A stretch of DNA of 64,000 nt. It comes from an uncultured bacterium. Its GTDB lineage: Bacteria; Cyanobacteriota; Vampirovibrionia; Gastranaerophilales; Gastranaerophilaceae. Below, in pieces: positions 43,035 to 51,549 of the stretch. Under the pieces are notes generated by a model, which was not told the origin of the DNA, made no database searches, and saw only the letters and a program-made list of their open reading frames with translations. How positions within the stretch are numbered: position 1 is the first letter of the stretch; each line of letters begins with the position of its first letter. A program made the position numbers and the translations under genes. The stretch spans positions 1 to 64,000 of the forward strand of contig CADBUY010000003.1 in assembly GCA_902797965.1 (NCBI GenBank), given 5' to 3'.

Positions 43035-43463
43035 CTATAGTTCCTCCTTTAAAAATGGCGGTTCATCAAGGTTTTTGATGTAATTATCTTCTTCGCCTAT
43101 TGCAGGAGGCTCATCTAAATCAAAATAATATTCGTAACTTCCGGGCGGACAATCAATATTTAGAACTTCAAAACCATCTTTTGTTTCTACAAATGTATTA
43201 TCTTCTGTTACTCGGACTGTGAAAATGTATTTTTCTTTGTCATTTTTAACAACACTAAACTTTGTTGTACCTTCTTTCAAAGGATGAATAATAATCGTGT
43301 TTTTATCATTCATTATTGTTATCAGAGGAAAAACATCAATAATATCATTATGCTGAATTTTGATATTATTAAGTTTTCCGTTTGACATCATAAGACAGTC
43401 TTCAAATGCAAAAACAGGAAGTACTAACATTAAACTCAATATTGTCAGCAAAAATTTTTTCAT
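43035..43463 (-). CDS. Exported protein with pilus-formation N-terminal-like domain, within the fliPQR operon
   Basis: 142 residues. A clear signal peptide (KKFLLTILSLMLVLPVFA) is followed by a small beta domain: LITIMNDKNTIIIHPLKEGT and TKFSVVKNDKEKYIFTVRV resemble the N-terminal domain of secretin-associated pilus-assembly proteins (T2SS-T3SS_pil_N type). The C-terminal tail is acidic and Pro-rich (DLDEPPAIGEED; NLDEPPFLKEEL). It lies between fliQ and fliR with gaps of 9 and 3 bases, so it is expressed with the export gate; no such gene is part of the standard flagellar set as I know it. Confidence 0.7.
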   Translation of the reverse strand: MKKFLLTILSLMLVLPVFAFEDCLMMSNGKLNNIKIQHNDIIDVFPLITIMNDKNTIIIHPLKEGTTKFSVVKNDKEKYIFTVRVTEDNTFVETKDGFEVLNIDCPPGSYEYYFDLDEPPAIGEEDNYIKNLDEPPFLKEEL

Positions 43464-43472
43464 TTCAAATTC

Positions 43473-43964
43473 CTATCTTCCTAACATTTTATTGATTTCA
43501 ACAAAGTTTCCTTTTGGCATTGGTGCTTTAGGAGCAGTACCATATTTAACTTTTTTGTTTCTGTCTAAATAAGGTACTTTGCCCGGATTTTTCATAGCTT
43601 CGCTTACATCAGGAACATTTTTGAATTTATCATTCATTTCTTTTTCAAATGGCGTTGTATATTTGTAATAATCAGCAGGGAGGACATAATTCTCAGATTT
43701 CGGAACTGTATTAAAAGCAAGAGCCATTCCTTCCGTAAATAGGTTTGTAAGCAATTTTACAAACCCTAAACCGCCTATTACAATTACAAGGAACACCATG
43801 AAAATTTTAGGCGCGGCAGCAATTGTTTGCTCCTGAACCTGTGTGACAGCCTGAACGATACCGACAACTAAACCGATTGACGCTGCTGTTAGTACGCATG
43901 GCATTGATATTGATAACATTGTCATAAAACCTTTAGCAAGATATTGAGTTAATAATTCTATCAT
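43473..43964 (-). CDS. fliQ: Flagellar biosynthesis protein FliQ with C-terminal extension
   Basis: 163 residues. The first 88 are a normal FliQ: two membrane helices with the SISMPCVLTAASIGLVVGIV and QAVTQVQEQTIAAAPKIFMV signature. A further 75 residues form a hydrophilic, Lys/Pro-rich tail (YYKYTTPFEKEMNDKFKNVP and beyond) not present in typical 85-95-residue FliQ proteins. Part of the FliPQR export gate. Tail function unknown. Confidence 0.93.
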   Translation of the reverse strand: MIELLTQYLAKGFMTMLSISMPCVLTAASIGLVVGIVQAVTQVQEQTIAAAPKIFMVFLVIVIGGLGFVKLLTNLFTEGMALAFNTVPKSENYVLPADYYKYTTPFEKEMNDKFKNVPDVSEAMKNPGKVPYLDRNKKVKYGTAPKAPMPKGNFVEINKMLGR

Positions 43965-44012
43965 GTTTTTGTCCTTTTGTTTAATTGTTTTTAATACAAC
44001 GTCACTTGTAAC

Positions 44013-44651
44013 CTAGTTATAACTTTGAACCAATCCCTGAACAATCAGTGCCCAGCCATCAACAGCAATAAATATCAATAATTTAAACGGAAGTGAAATA
44101 ATTGTCGGTGATAACATGAACATACCAAGTGCCAGAAGAATGTTTGCAACTACAAGGTCAAGAACAATGAATGGTACAAATACTACAAAACCGATTTCAA
44201 AAGCTGTTTTGAGTTCGCTAAGAATATATGCCGGAGCAACTTCCCATATTGATAAAACTTCCGGTGATTTAGGCGGAGTTTTGTATTTTAGCTCAACAAA
44301 AAAAGCCAAGTCATTTTCTCTTGTTTGTTTAAGCATAAATTCTTTTAATGGCTTAGAACCTGCATCAACTGCCATAATTAAGTTTTGGTTCTTTTGGTAT
44401 GGTATTGAACCTTGCTCGTAGCATTGTTGAAAGACACCTCCCATTGTATAAAATGTTAAAATCATACATAAACCTAGTGTTACGATAGCAGGAGGAACCT
44501 GAACGCCCATAGCGGTTTTAAGCAGTGAAAAAACAATTGTAAATCTTAAAAAACACGTCATGCAACAGAAAACGAACGGTAATAGTGAAAATAAAGTCAT
44601 TACCGTAAGAAGTTGTAAAACGGGATTCATATTTTGAAGTGCGCTATCCAT
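44013..44651 (-). CDS. fliP: Flagellar biosynthesis protein FliP
   Basis: 212 residues. The FliP/SctR pattern is clear: LLTVMTLFSLLPFVF, TCFLRFTIVFSLLKTAMGVQ, VPPAIVTLGLCMILTFYTMG and the C-terminal AFEIGFVVFVPFIVLDLVVA, then LGMFMLSPTIISLPFKLLIF. There is no cleavable signal peptide, unlike many FliP proteins. Core of the flagellar type III export gate. Operon with fliO (18-base gap) and fliQ. Confidence 0.95.
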   Translation of the reverse strand: MDSALQNMNPVLQLLTVMTLFSLLPFVFCCMTCFLRFTIVFSLLKTAMGVQVPPAIVTLGLCMILTFYTMGGVFQQCYEQGSIPYQKNQNLIMAVDAGSKPLKEFMLKQTRENDLAFFVELKYKTPPKSPEVLSIWEVAPAYILSELKTAFEIGFVVFVPFIVLDLVVANILLALGMFMLSPTIISLPFKLLIFIAVDGWALIVQGLVQSYN

Positions 44652-44669
44652 TGTTTATAATCCTTATAT

Positions 44670-45122
44670 TTATTTTAAAATTTCTGCAATATTCTTTATT
44701 ACAGATTTATTAGAGCCTGCTTGTCTGCTCATAATACTTGAACTTATTCCAATTGATTTATTTGTATTATTGTTTTGTTGTGGCAAAGACGCAAGTGTAT
44801 CTTTGAAAGAATTGGTAATCGGTTTTATGCCGTCAAAAATCTCAGACTTTGGTTGCAGGTTTGTAATATTTTCGTTTACGTTTTCTATTTTCGATATTAA
44901 ACAAGTATTGTTAACATCACCTGCAATTAAAAACTGTTCTTTTCCGGTTGATACAATAAACAGATTTTTTCTTTGTCCCAGCGATATTGAGTCAATAATT
45001 TTAAGATATTTTGAACTTTTACCGCATCCTGCGGAAGTTGCATTTTTAAAAATAATAAGTGCCACTACAATTACGCCTAACATGGCAAGAGTGTAAACGA
45101 TAAAATTTGTAATATATCCCAT
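44670..45122 (-). CDS. fliO: FliO-like flagellar biosynthesis protein
   Basis: 150 residues. One N-terminal membrane segment (NFIVYTLAMLGVIVVALIIF) is followed by the FliO beta domain (KYLKIIDSISLGQRKNLFIV, STGKEQFLIAG). The rest is a low-complexity polar tail. FliO assists FliP assembly. Identity within the family is low, but the domain pattern and position before fliP make the call safe. Confidence 0.85.
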   Translation of the reverse strand: MGYITNFIVYTLAMLGVIVVALIIFKNATSAGCGKSSKYLKIIDSISLGQRKNLFIVSTGKEQFLIAGDVNNTCLISKIENVNENITNLQPKSEIFDGIKPITNSFKDTLASLPQQNNNTNKSIGISSSIMSRQAGSNKSVIKNIAEILK

Positions 45123-45186
45123 GTGCTTATCCTCATATTCTAATTACTTAGATATCTATATTTTTTTAATTATATTTATCCCAAAA

Positions 45187-46293
45187 TCAACCCTGATTTC
45201 CTTCGACTTCAAAATCGCTATAATCAAAGTCATCACCCTTTTGTGAATTTGTATTACCGTCTGCACCACCTTGAGGTTGATTGTTTTCAATTGTTGCAGC
45301 AGTATTAGATTCTGAAACTTGTTCTATTCTGACGCCGAATCGGTCATTTATAATAACAAGTCCGCCTGAAGCAACAGTTAAACCGCCGACTTTGAGAGAA
45401 ACTTTATTATCGTAAACAGAGCATAAATCAACGATTAATCCCTCTTCAATACTTTTTAAGTCACCTAACGGAACTTTGACTTTATCAAATTCGGCAAACA
45501 TGTCTACCTGAATGCTATCCCATAAATTCGAATTATTCATATTATCCTCCATCCCAATTCCCGTAACTGAATCATAAGGTTCTACAATATCAGAATTAGG
45601 TTTTATTTGAAATTCTTGTCTTATATCCGGTGTAATAAGTGTCATCTTAGATGAATTGCTGTTGTCAAAAACTACAACATCACCAGGTTCAAGTTTTTTT
45701 ATATCTGCAACAGGGAATGTTGTTGTTCCGACTAAGAAACTGGCTTCAACGGGACAAGAAGCAAAATCCATATCAGTAAATTTCTCAGGTTTTGTTTCTA
45801 TAGCCTGCGGTGAAAGAATATCTCTGGGAACAGAAATAATAAATTTTGCAGCAGCGTCAGAACTTTCATTTTTAACATAGTAAGTGAGGTGTAATATTTC
45901 GGAATATCTTCTGTGGGGGTCAATGCTGAAATTAGGCGCAAGCGCTTCGTATATAAAATCGTTAAACGCCGTAATTATCTTTGCTTCAAGCTCTGAAACT
46001 TCCGTTAAATCAAATTTTCTGTTGTTTTTGCCTAAAACTTTGTCTAAAATAACGTTAATTGCGTCTTGAGAAATTCTTATGTAAACGTCGTTTTTGGAAT
46101 TAATTTTTACTTTTGTAACAAAAAATGTATCGTTCTGAGAAAGAACATTCATGTTGGTACTTATAGCGATGAGTTTGTAATCGAGTCCGTCAAAAAAGAA
46201 CTCCTTGCTGCAGTTCTCTACAACCGGTGTGAACAGGGAGTCATACCATGTAAATTCTTTATATAAATCATCTAAAAAAATGGAATCTATCAT
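45187..46293 (-). CDS. fliN: Flagellar switch / C-ring protein with two SpoA-like domains (FliN/FliY/SctQ-like)
   Basis: 368 residues. The N-terminal half is FliM/CheC-like in parts (ISQDAINVILDKVLGKNN, SELEAKIITAFNDFIYEAL). A first SpoA-like domain lies near 190-235 (VEASFLVGTTTFPVADIKKL, EPGDVVVFDNS) and a second, clearer one near 265-325 (DKVKVPLGDLKSIEEGLIVD, then VGGLTVASGGLVIINDRFG). The tail is acidic and low-complexity. Tandem SpoA domains are the plan of SctQ/FliY-type C-ring proteins. First gene of the export-gate operon, behind the flagellar promoter signature at 46321-46354. Confidence 0.83.
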   Translation of the reverse strand: MIDSIFLDDLYKEFTWYDSLFTPVVENCSKEFFFDGLDYKLIAISTNMNVLSQNDTFFVTKVKINSKNDVYIRISQDAINVILDKVLGKNNRKFDLTEVSELEAKIITAFNDFIYEALAPNFSIDPHRRYSEILHLTYYVKNESSDAAAKFIISVPRDILSPQAIETKPEKFTDMDFASCPVEASFLVGTTTFPVADIKKLEPGDVVVFDNSNSSKMTLITPDIRQEFQIKPNSDIVEPYDSVTGIGMEDNMNNSNLWDSIQVDMFAEFDKVKVPLGDLKSIEEGLIVDLCSVYDNKVSLKVGGLTVASGGLVIINDRFGVRIEQVSESNTAATIENNQPQGGADGNTNSQKGDDFDYSDFEVEGNQG

Positions 46294-46320
46294 ACCTCAT
46301 CCCTACTATATTCCATACAT

Positions 46321-46354
46321 ATAATAGAGAATTTTTGTCAAAGACACATCAACC
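46321..46354 (-). promoter_or_regulatory. Flagellar promoter signature, copy 3
   Basis: On the minus strand GGTTGATGTGT (46354-46344), then after the same spacing as in copies 1 and 2 (20 bases after TTGATG) TATTATAT (from 46326). It precedes the fliN-fliR operon by about 30 bases. Confidence 0.5.
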
Positions 46355-46385
46355 GTTTAGAGGAAATTAGGTTGTAGATTCTATA

Positions 46386-47180
46386 CTATGCAGCTATATT
46401 TATGAATAAATAATCAGATAGAAGAATTACTCTCTCTACAGCTGTGCGGGTTTTAGATGCTTTGAGCTTTATTAATTTAAAACGATTTATAGTATTATTG
46501 AACCATTTTTCTACTTCATTTTCAGGTAATACTTTTAATACTTTTTTGTAAGCATTTCCTGAACCACCCCAATAATGTTTAATAAGAGAACTGTCATCAA
46601 TACAACCTTGAACATGGTAACCAGGTTCATTTAATATAATTGTTTGAAGTTTTGTAATTCCATACCACCATTTATAATTTTCATCTAAATTATATTTGTC
46701 ATATAAATCTCTATCAATTAAAAAACAATATCTATCGCATCTGGCAATTATTTTATCTATATCGCATACTCCTATGCTGGTTATGCCCTTTTCATGTGAA
46801 TTTATGAGATATTCAAGCCAGTTTGGATTTATAATTTTTATATCACTATTTAAAAGCAAATAATATTTTGAGTCATTATTACAATATTTGCTAGCTATAT
46901 TATTTCCACCTGCAAAATATGTATTTGTATTGGATTTTATTAAAGTGTCAATGAATCTTAATTTATATAAAATCTTTAATAGACATTGAGTCATAAAACC
47001 AGAGTTATTGTCTAAAACAACAGTTTCAAATTTTATATTTTTAGTATTTTTTAGTGTCAATAAAGTTTGTAATGTTAATATAGGAGAATTATAAACTAAA
47101 ATGATAACGCTGACTAATGTCTTTGTTTTATTATGAGAAAAAATTTTTATACTATCTTTTGTTTGCATTGAACTCTCCAT
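46386..47180 (-). CDS. Glycosyltransferase family 2
   Basis: 264 residues as read; ATG 47168 with GGAG before it may be the true start. A GT-A domain starts LVSVIILVYNSPILTLQTLL, has VLDNNSGF and the LLLNSDIKI metal-binding-type motif (N-S-D), typical of rhamnosyl-/galactosyl-type family 2 enzymes. The start overlaps the stop of the preceding frame (TAATG), so it is in an operon with the larger glycosyltransferases. The C-terminus is short, with no membrane segment. Confidence 0.85.
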   Translation of the reverse strand: MESSMQTKDSIKIFSHNKTKTLVSVIILVYNSPILTLQTLLTLKNTKNIKFETVVLDNNSGFMTQCLLKILYKLRFIDTLIKSNTNTYFAGGNNIASKYCNNDSKYYLLLNSDIKIINPNWLEYLINSHEKGITSIGVCDIDKIIARCDRYCFLIDRDLYDKYNLDENYKWWYGITKLQTIILNEPGYHVQGCIDDSSLIKHYWGGSGNAYKKVLKVLPENEVEKWFNNTINRFKLIKLKASKTRTAVERVILLSDYLFINIAA

Positions 47181-47419
47181 TACTTTGTTATGTTATAGTT
47201 TAAAATCTGTTTTCTTATATCATTTAATTGATTGATGTCGATTTCTTCATTAAAAGCTTGTTTAATACTTAAATCAACATTTTTAATCATTAATTGTTTA
47301 AGTTCTTCTATATTGGGTTCTTCAGGGTTAAAGTCTATGTAACCATTTATTAAGTCTGATTTAGAATAAATTTTGTGTATACCTTGTAAAGACCCAAAAA
47401 CGGTCATTTTTATCTTCAA
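47180..47419 (-). pseudogene. C-terminal piece of the frameshifted GT2/pyruvyltransferase gene
   Basis: 79 codons. The segment from about GSLQGIHKIYSKSDLINGYI onward is the natural continuation of the polysaccharide pyruvyl transferase domain that ends abruptly in the frame 47361-49301. Removing one A from the A5 run at 47396-47400 joins the two frames (DKNDRF-GSLQGIHKIYS). It has no ribosome site of its own. Confidence 0.65.
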
Positions 47420-49301
47420 AGTCTATTAATATTGTTGGTATTCCCATTGCTATACAAGGTGATGCACAATGTAGTGCTGAAGTTATAACTAAACTTGCAT
47501 TATCTCTATATTTATTTAATAAATTTTGGGTTTTGTACAAATACTGCTCTTCGCTATTTATATAAAAATCAGATTGTTTATCAGTATCAACAGCCCTCTG
47601 ATTAACAAATTCAGCATTTTGTAACAGTTTTGAGGGAATATATTGTAAATATTCATTTGAGATATCTACTATAAATACTTTATTTTGAGTGCTTTTTATT
47701 TGTCGTTTTGGAAATGTTAGGGTTAAACATCTGCTTAAATAGCATTTTTGTCCAATGTTATTCAAAAACTTAAGTGTTGAAGTGTCTCGGCAACCAAATG
47801 TAATATTATCAAAATAACCAGGATTATGTTTTACTAAATTTATAAATTGATGCATTTTGGCTGTTGTAATATGCGTTCCTATAAATATTGGCAAAATATT
47901 ATCATTTGGTAAATAAGTATCACTATGTGAAAACCAACCTTGCATAATAGTATAAGCTTTTTGATTATTATAATGCATTAAATTATCTCTATCCCAAAAA
48001 ACAAAATTTGTATCAGGTAAAATTGAGTGTATAATGTTTTTAGTTGCAATAGTTTGAACATAATCACCAAGATTTACTCCAAAATGATGCTCCAACTCAT
48101 TTAATCCCATGAAATAATCATACTTAAATAGTACTGCTGTTCCGGAATATTCTTTTTTCTCTTTGTAATTTAAAGCATTTTTAATATTAGAAAAATTTTT
48201 AGCATTAATATTCGAAGTTATTATTTCTATTTTTCTAGATATTTTTCCAGATATTTTATTATTACAATCATGAAAATTTTTATCCTGTATCTTTAGCAAT
48301 GTTTTGTATTTATTTTTAAATTTAAATTTTATACCAAGTATTTTTATTTGTTTACCGACATAATTATCCTTCTTTATATTTGTTATAGAAAATATGCCTT
48401 GAATAAAGTCTCTAATTTTGTAATTAAATATATAACGACTACCCTTTATCTTTATACCTAATATAGTAACAACTTTTCGTTTGATATTATTTTTGTATTC
48501 ATTCTTTACTGAAAATATATTTTGTACCAAAGCTCTGATAATCGATTTTATCTTGAAAATTATATATTCTGCGGTGCATTCTTTTAATAATAAATTATTT
48601 GATTTTTTTATAAAAGTTTTTCTGTTTTTTTCGTTTTCTTTTTCATTTACAGTTATATAACTATTATCATGCCTGTTCCATATTGTTAGTTTATTATCAA
48701 CAAATGAAATAGGATATTTTATTGCTACTTGTCTCCACAACCACCAGTCAAGCCAAGCTGGGATTGGGGTATTAAAATCCAGATTTTTTATTACATCAGT
48801 CTTTATCATTACTGAAGAAAATGTAGCAATCGCATTATCCTGATAAAAAATTCGAAATAAATTTTTATTGTGCTTTCTATATATATTAGCTAACCAATAT
48901 ATATAATCGTAATATTTTTCTTCTTTACCTTCTATTTTTATATCATTTATTAAAATAGTTGTACTATTATTTTGTTTTATATAATCGATTTTTTCTTGTA
49001 AATAATTTTCTTGCCAGTAGTCATCACTTTCTAAAAATGCTATATAATCGCTACTAGTTTTTGAAATACCTAATTTTAAACTTTCTACTAGTCCTTTATT
49101 TTCATTATTTTCGTGCGTGTATAGATGAAATCTCGGATATTTTTCTATGTAATTTTTAATAATGTTTAAAGAATTATCTTTTGAACCATCATCTATAATG
49201 ATTACATCAAAATCTTTATAAGTCTGATTAACAAGTGATTCTAATGCTCTACCAATAAATTGTTCATAATTATAACTTGTTACAATAACGCATATTTTCA
49301 T
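47361..49301 (-). CDS. Fusion of GT2 glycosyltransferase and polysaccharide pyruvyl transferase domain, frameshifted near its end
   Basis: 646 codons as read. Residues 1-250: family 2 domain (VIVTSYNYEQFIGRALESLV, IIIDDGSKDNS, FLESDDYWQ). Residues 275-340: two copies of the TILGIKIK-type motif (VVTILGIKIKG and IKILGIKFKFK) in basic linkers. Residues 390-640: pyruvyl-transferase-like fold (GVNLGDYVQTIATKNII, GTHITTAKM, TFGCRDTSTLKFLNNIG, TSALHCASPCIAMGIPTILI). The last 15 residues (FWVFTRYTQNLF) are out of frame; the continuation is in 47180-47419. Either a real one-base insertion in a homopolymer or an assembly error. Most catalytic sequence is intact. Confidence 0.82.
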   Translation of the reverse strand: MKICVIVTSYNYEQFIGRALESLVNQTYKDFDVIIIDDGSKDNSLNIIKNYIEKYPRFHLYTHENNENKGLVESLKLGISKTSSDYIAFLESDDYWQENYLQEKIDYIKQNNSTTILINDIKIEGKEEKYYDYIYWLANIYRKHNKNLFRIFYQDNAIATFSSVMIKTDVIKNLDFNTPIPAWLDWWLWRQVAIKYPISFVDNKLTIWNRHDNSYITVNEKENEKNRKTFIKKSNNLLLKECTAEYIIFKIKSIIRALVQNIFSVKNEYKNNIKRKVVTILGIKIKGSRYIFNYKIRDFIQGIFSITNIKKDNYVGKQIKILGIKFKFKNKYKTLLKIQDKNFHDCNNKISGKISRKIEIITSNINAKNFSNIKNALNYKEKKEYSGTAVLFKYDYFMGLNELEHHFGVNLGDYVQTIATKNIIHSILPDTNFVFWDRDNLMHYNNQKAYTIMQGWFSHSDTYLPNDNILPIFIGTHITTAKMHQFINLVKHNPGYFDNITFGCRDTSTLKFLNNIGQKCYLSRCLTLTFPKRQIKSTQNKVFIVDISNEYLQYIPSKLLQNAEFVNQRAVDTDKQSDFYINSEEQYLYKTQNLLNKYRDNASLVITSALHCASPCIAMGIPTILIDFEDKNDRFWVFTRYTQNLF

Positions 49302-49352
49302 TCTTTTATTTCTCTTATTTTTCTTATTTTTCTAATTTTTCTAATATATCTT

Positions 49353-50408
49353 CTATTTATTTGAGGATCTATATTTTTTTCTTTTTAATTTAATCTTTAT
49401 ACCGAATATTGTTATTACTTTGTGATTACCGTTATTCCTCAAGGAAAATATGTTTTGAATAATTTTTTTAATTTTTTCCTTTAAAATAATATCAATATAT
49501 CTTTTTATATAATCAATCTTCCAAGGTGATTTATTATAATAAAACCACCATTTTTCGAAAAACAAATTACATGAAGTATTTACCCAAGGCTTATTTATGC
49601 CAGCATAATGGATAACAATTGGATTCTTAGCTGCGTTTTGAAAAACTTCATTTGAATAAGGAAGTCTATCATAAATGAAAGAATAGTCTTGATCTGCAAA
49701 AACATTATATTCTGGAGGTAAATAATACATAAACTTTTGATATTTCTGTCCATATATTGCATTCAATATATCTTGATCAGCATACGGCATTGCCGGGTAT
49801 TTTTTTAGTAAGGAGATAATTTGTTCAAAAATTTCTAACTCTTTGGCTCTTTTGATATTTGCAAGAAAGAAACCTGCTCCGAAATGAGTATATTTTAAAG
49901 GATCTTTTACAAAATTTGTATATTCAGGAATTTTATACCAATGTTCAAGAATTTTTTCTCGGTTTTGCATTGCAAAACCTTCTGGGACAGCTGCAAAAAT
50001 TTTATCATCTGGCAGTTGTAAAATAGAAATATCGCCATCTATAACAATATCCGAATCCACATAAAAACAGTCTTTAACATCATCAGGTAAATATTTAAAC
50101 ATTAAAAGCCGATATAAACAACTTTTGTTAATATGTTGGTTTTTAAAATTCTTTTGCTCAATAAAGTCAAAGATTTTAATATACTTCTCAACATCTATAA
50201 TATTAATTTCACATGGATATATTTTTTTTATTTTATTAATTTTTGAAATATCGTGATGAGTAAACCCCTGTGTATACAAGAAAAATCTTGCAAAAGTATT
50301 ATTACTAAGATTATCAAGTATTGATACCATTGCAACACCAATAACATTTGCATAGTTTTTGTCTCCGGTCAAAACTACATTTATAAATTTACGTTTGTTG
50401 TTTTTCAA
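49353..50408 (-). CDS. Glycosyltransferase family 8
   Basis: 351 residues. TTG 50408 is the start codon, with AAGGAG seven bases upstream. The GT8 core has FINVVLTGDKNYANVIGVAM, RLLMFKYLPDDVKDCFYVDS with DxD (DSD), FGAGFFLANIKRA, ADQDILNAIYG and VIHYAGINKPW, the conserved His and Lys. The C-terminus carries IKKIIQNIFSLRNNGNHKV then ITIFGIKIKLKRKKY, the motif shared among these glycosyltransferases. It probably extends an LPS or capsule chain. Confidence 0.92.
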   Translation of the reverse strand: MKNNKRKFINVVLTGDKNYANVIGVAMVSILDNLSNNTFARFFLYTQGFTHHDISKINKIKKIYPCEINIIDVEKYIKIFDFIEQKNFKNQHINKSCLYRLLMFKYLPDDVKDCFYVDSDIVIDGDISILQLPDDKIFAAVPEGFAMQNREKILEHWYKIPEYTNFVKDPLKYTHFGAGFFLANIKRAKELEIFEQIISLLKKYPAMPYADQDILNAIYGQKYQKFMYYLPPEYNVFADQDYSFIYDRLPYSNEVFQNAAKNPIVIHYAGINKPWVNTSCNLFFEKWWFYYNKSPWKIDYIKRYIDIILKEKIKKIIQNIFSLRNNGNHKVITIFGIKIKLKRKKYRSSNK

Positions 50409-50443
50409 TTAAGTTCTCCTTGTTGTTAGTTTTATATCCTTTA

Positions 50444-51457
50444 TTAAATTTTTTGTTTAAATTTTAGCTTGAATCCACAGAACCAAATCGTGCTACTGTT
50501 ACCATTAATTCTTATAAAAAAAATGTTTTGACTAGAAGCTAAATACTTTAAAAAACCATATTTCTGAATAAAAGAATTATTTAATTCTTTTCTGTATGAT
50601 TTTACCAACCCTTTTATTCTGTTCTTATCTTTTGGCTCAGATAATTCAATCGTTCGTTTCTTATAATTATGCAGAAGTATTAACAAATTTCTATAATTCT
50701 TATTGAATAATTCTTTATTTTTTGAGATTTCTACGAATAATTCATGCCAATTATACAAATGCGAAATTGCAGATTCATAAGACTTGTTTTGTGTTGTTTT
50801 TTCCATTATAGAATTTGAATGCGTTCTGTAATGATGGAAGATATTTTTGTCAAAGTATATTTTTTTTGAAAGGAAGAAATAATACCAAGTAAAAAATATA
50901 TCTTCGTATAAAAGACCTTCTATGAAATGAATATTATTATTTTTAATTATTGATGTTTTAAAAACTTTATTCCAAACATGAATATTTTGATTTTGACCTA
51001 CATCAAATGTCGCTTTCTGTATACCGTTAAACTTTATTTTTAAATATTTATTTAATGTTTTTGTTTCCTGATTTAAAGAGTTGTTTTCTTCTGTATAAAC
51101 CTCAGAGCCAAAGCAATAATAATCAATATCATTATTTGAAAATACATTAAAAGCTGTTTCCAGCAAATTCGGCTCTATGTAGTCATCGCTATCTAAAAAG
51201 TAACACAATTCAGATGCTACACGTCTTAATCCCTCATTACGGGCTGATGACAAACCTCCATTTTCTTTTGATATAACTTTTATTCTTTCATCTTTTTTTG
51301 CGTATTCTTCTAAGATTTGCAAAGAATCATCAGTAGAACCATCATTAATGCAGATTATTTCAATGTCTTTTAGAGTTTGATTAATTACACTATCAAGGCA
51401 TTGTCTGAGATATTTTTCTACATTATATACAGGTATGATTACTGATACCTTTGGCAT
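50444..51457 (-). CDS. Glycosyltransferase family 2
   Basis: About 337 residues; ATG 51457 has GGGAG six bases before it, better than ATG 51469. The GT2 domain is textbook: KVSVIIPVYNVEKYLRQCLD, IEIICINDGSTDDSLQIL, SKENGGLSSARNEGL and LCYFLDSDDYIEP. A C-terminal half of about 120 residues is helical, ending in a degenerate form of the shared tail (STIWFCGFKLKFKQK). First gene of the minus-strand glycosyltransferase run. Confidence 0.92.
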   Translation of the reverse strand: MPKVSVIIPVYNVEKYLRQCLDSVINQTLKDIEIICINDGSTDDSLQILEEYAKKDERIKVISKENGGLSSARNEGLRRVASELCYFLDSDDYIEPNLLETAFNVFSNNDIDYYCFGSEVYTEENNSLNQETKTLNKYLKIKFNGIQKATFDVGQNQNIHVWNKVFKTSIIKNNNIHFIEGLLYEDIFFTWYYFFLSKKIYFDKNIFHHYRTHSNSIMEKTTQNKSYESAISHLYNWHELFVEISKNKELFNKNYRNLLILLHNYKKRTIELSEPKDKNRIKGLVKSYRKELNNSFIQKYGFLKYLASSQNIFFIRINGNSSTIWFCGFKLKFKQKI

Positions 51458-51549
51458 AATTACTCCCATTTTCCTATATTAATTATAAAACAAACATAGC
51501 TAATAAAAATATTAGCCATGTTTGTTAAATTTATACATATTTACAATTT

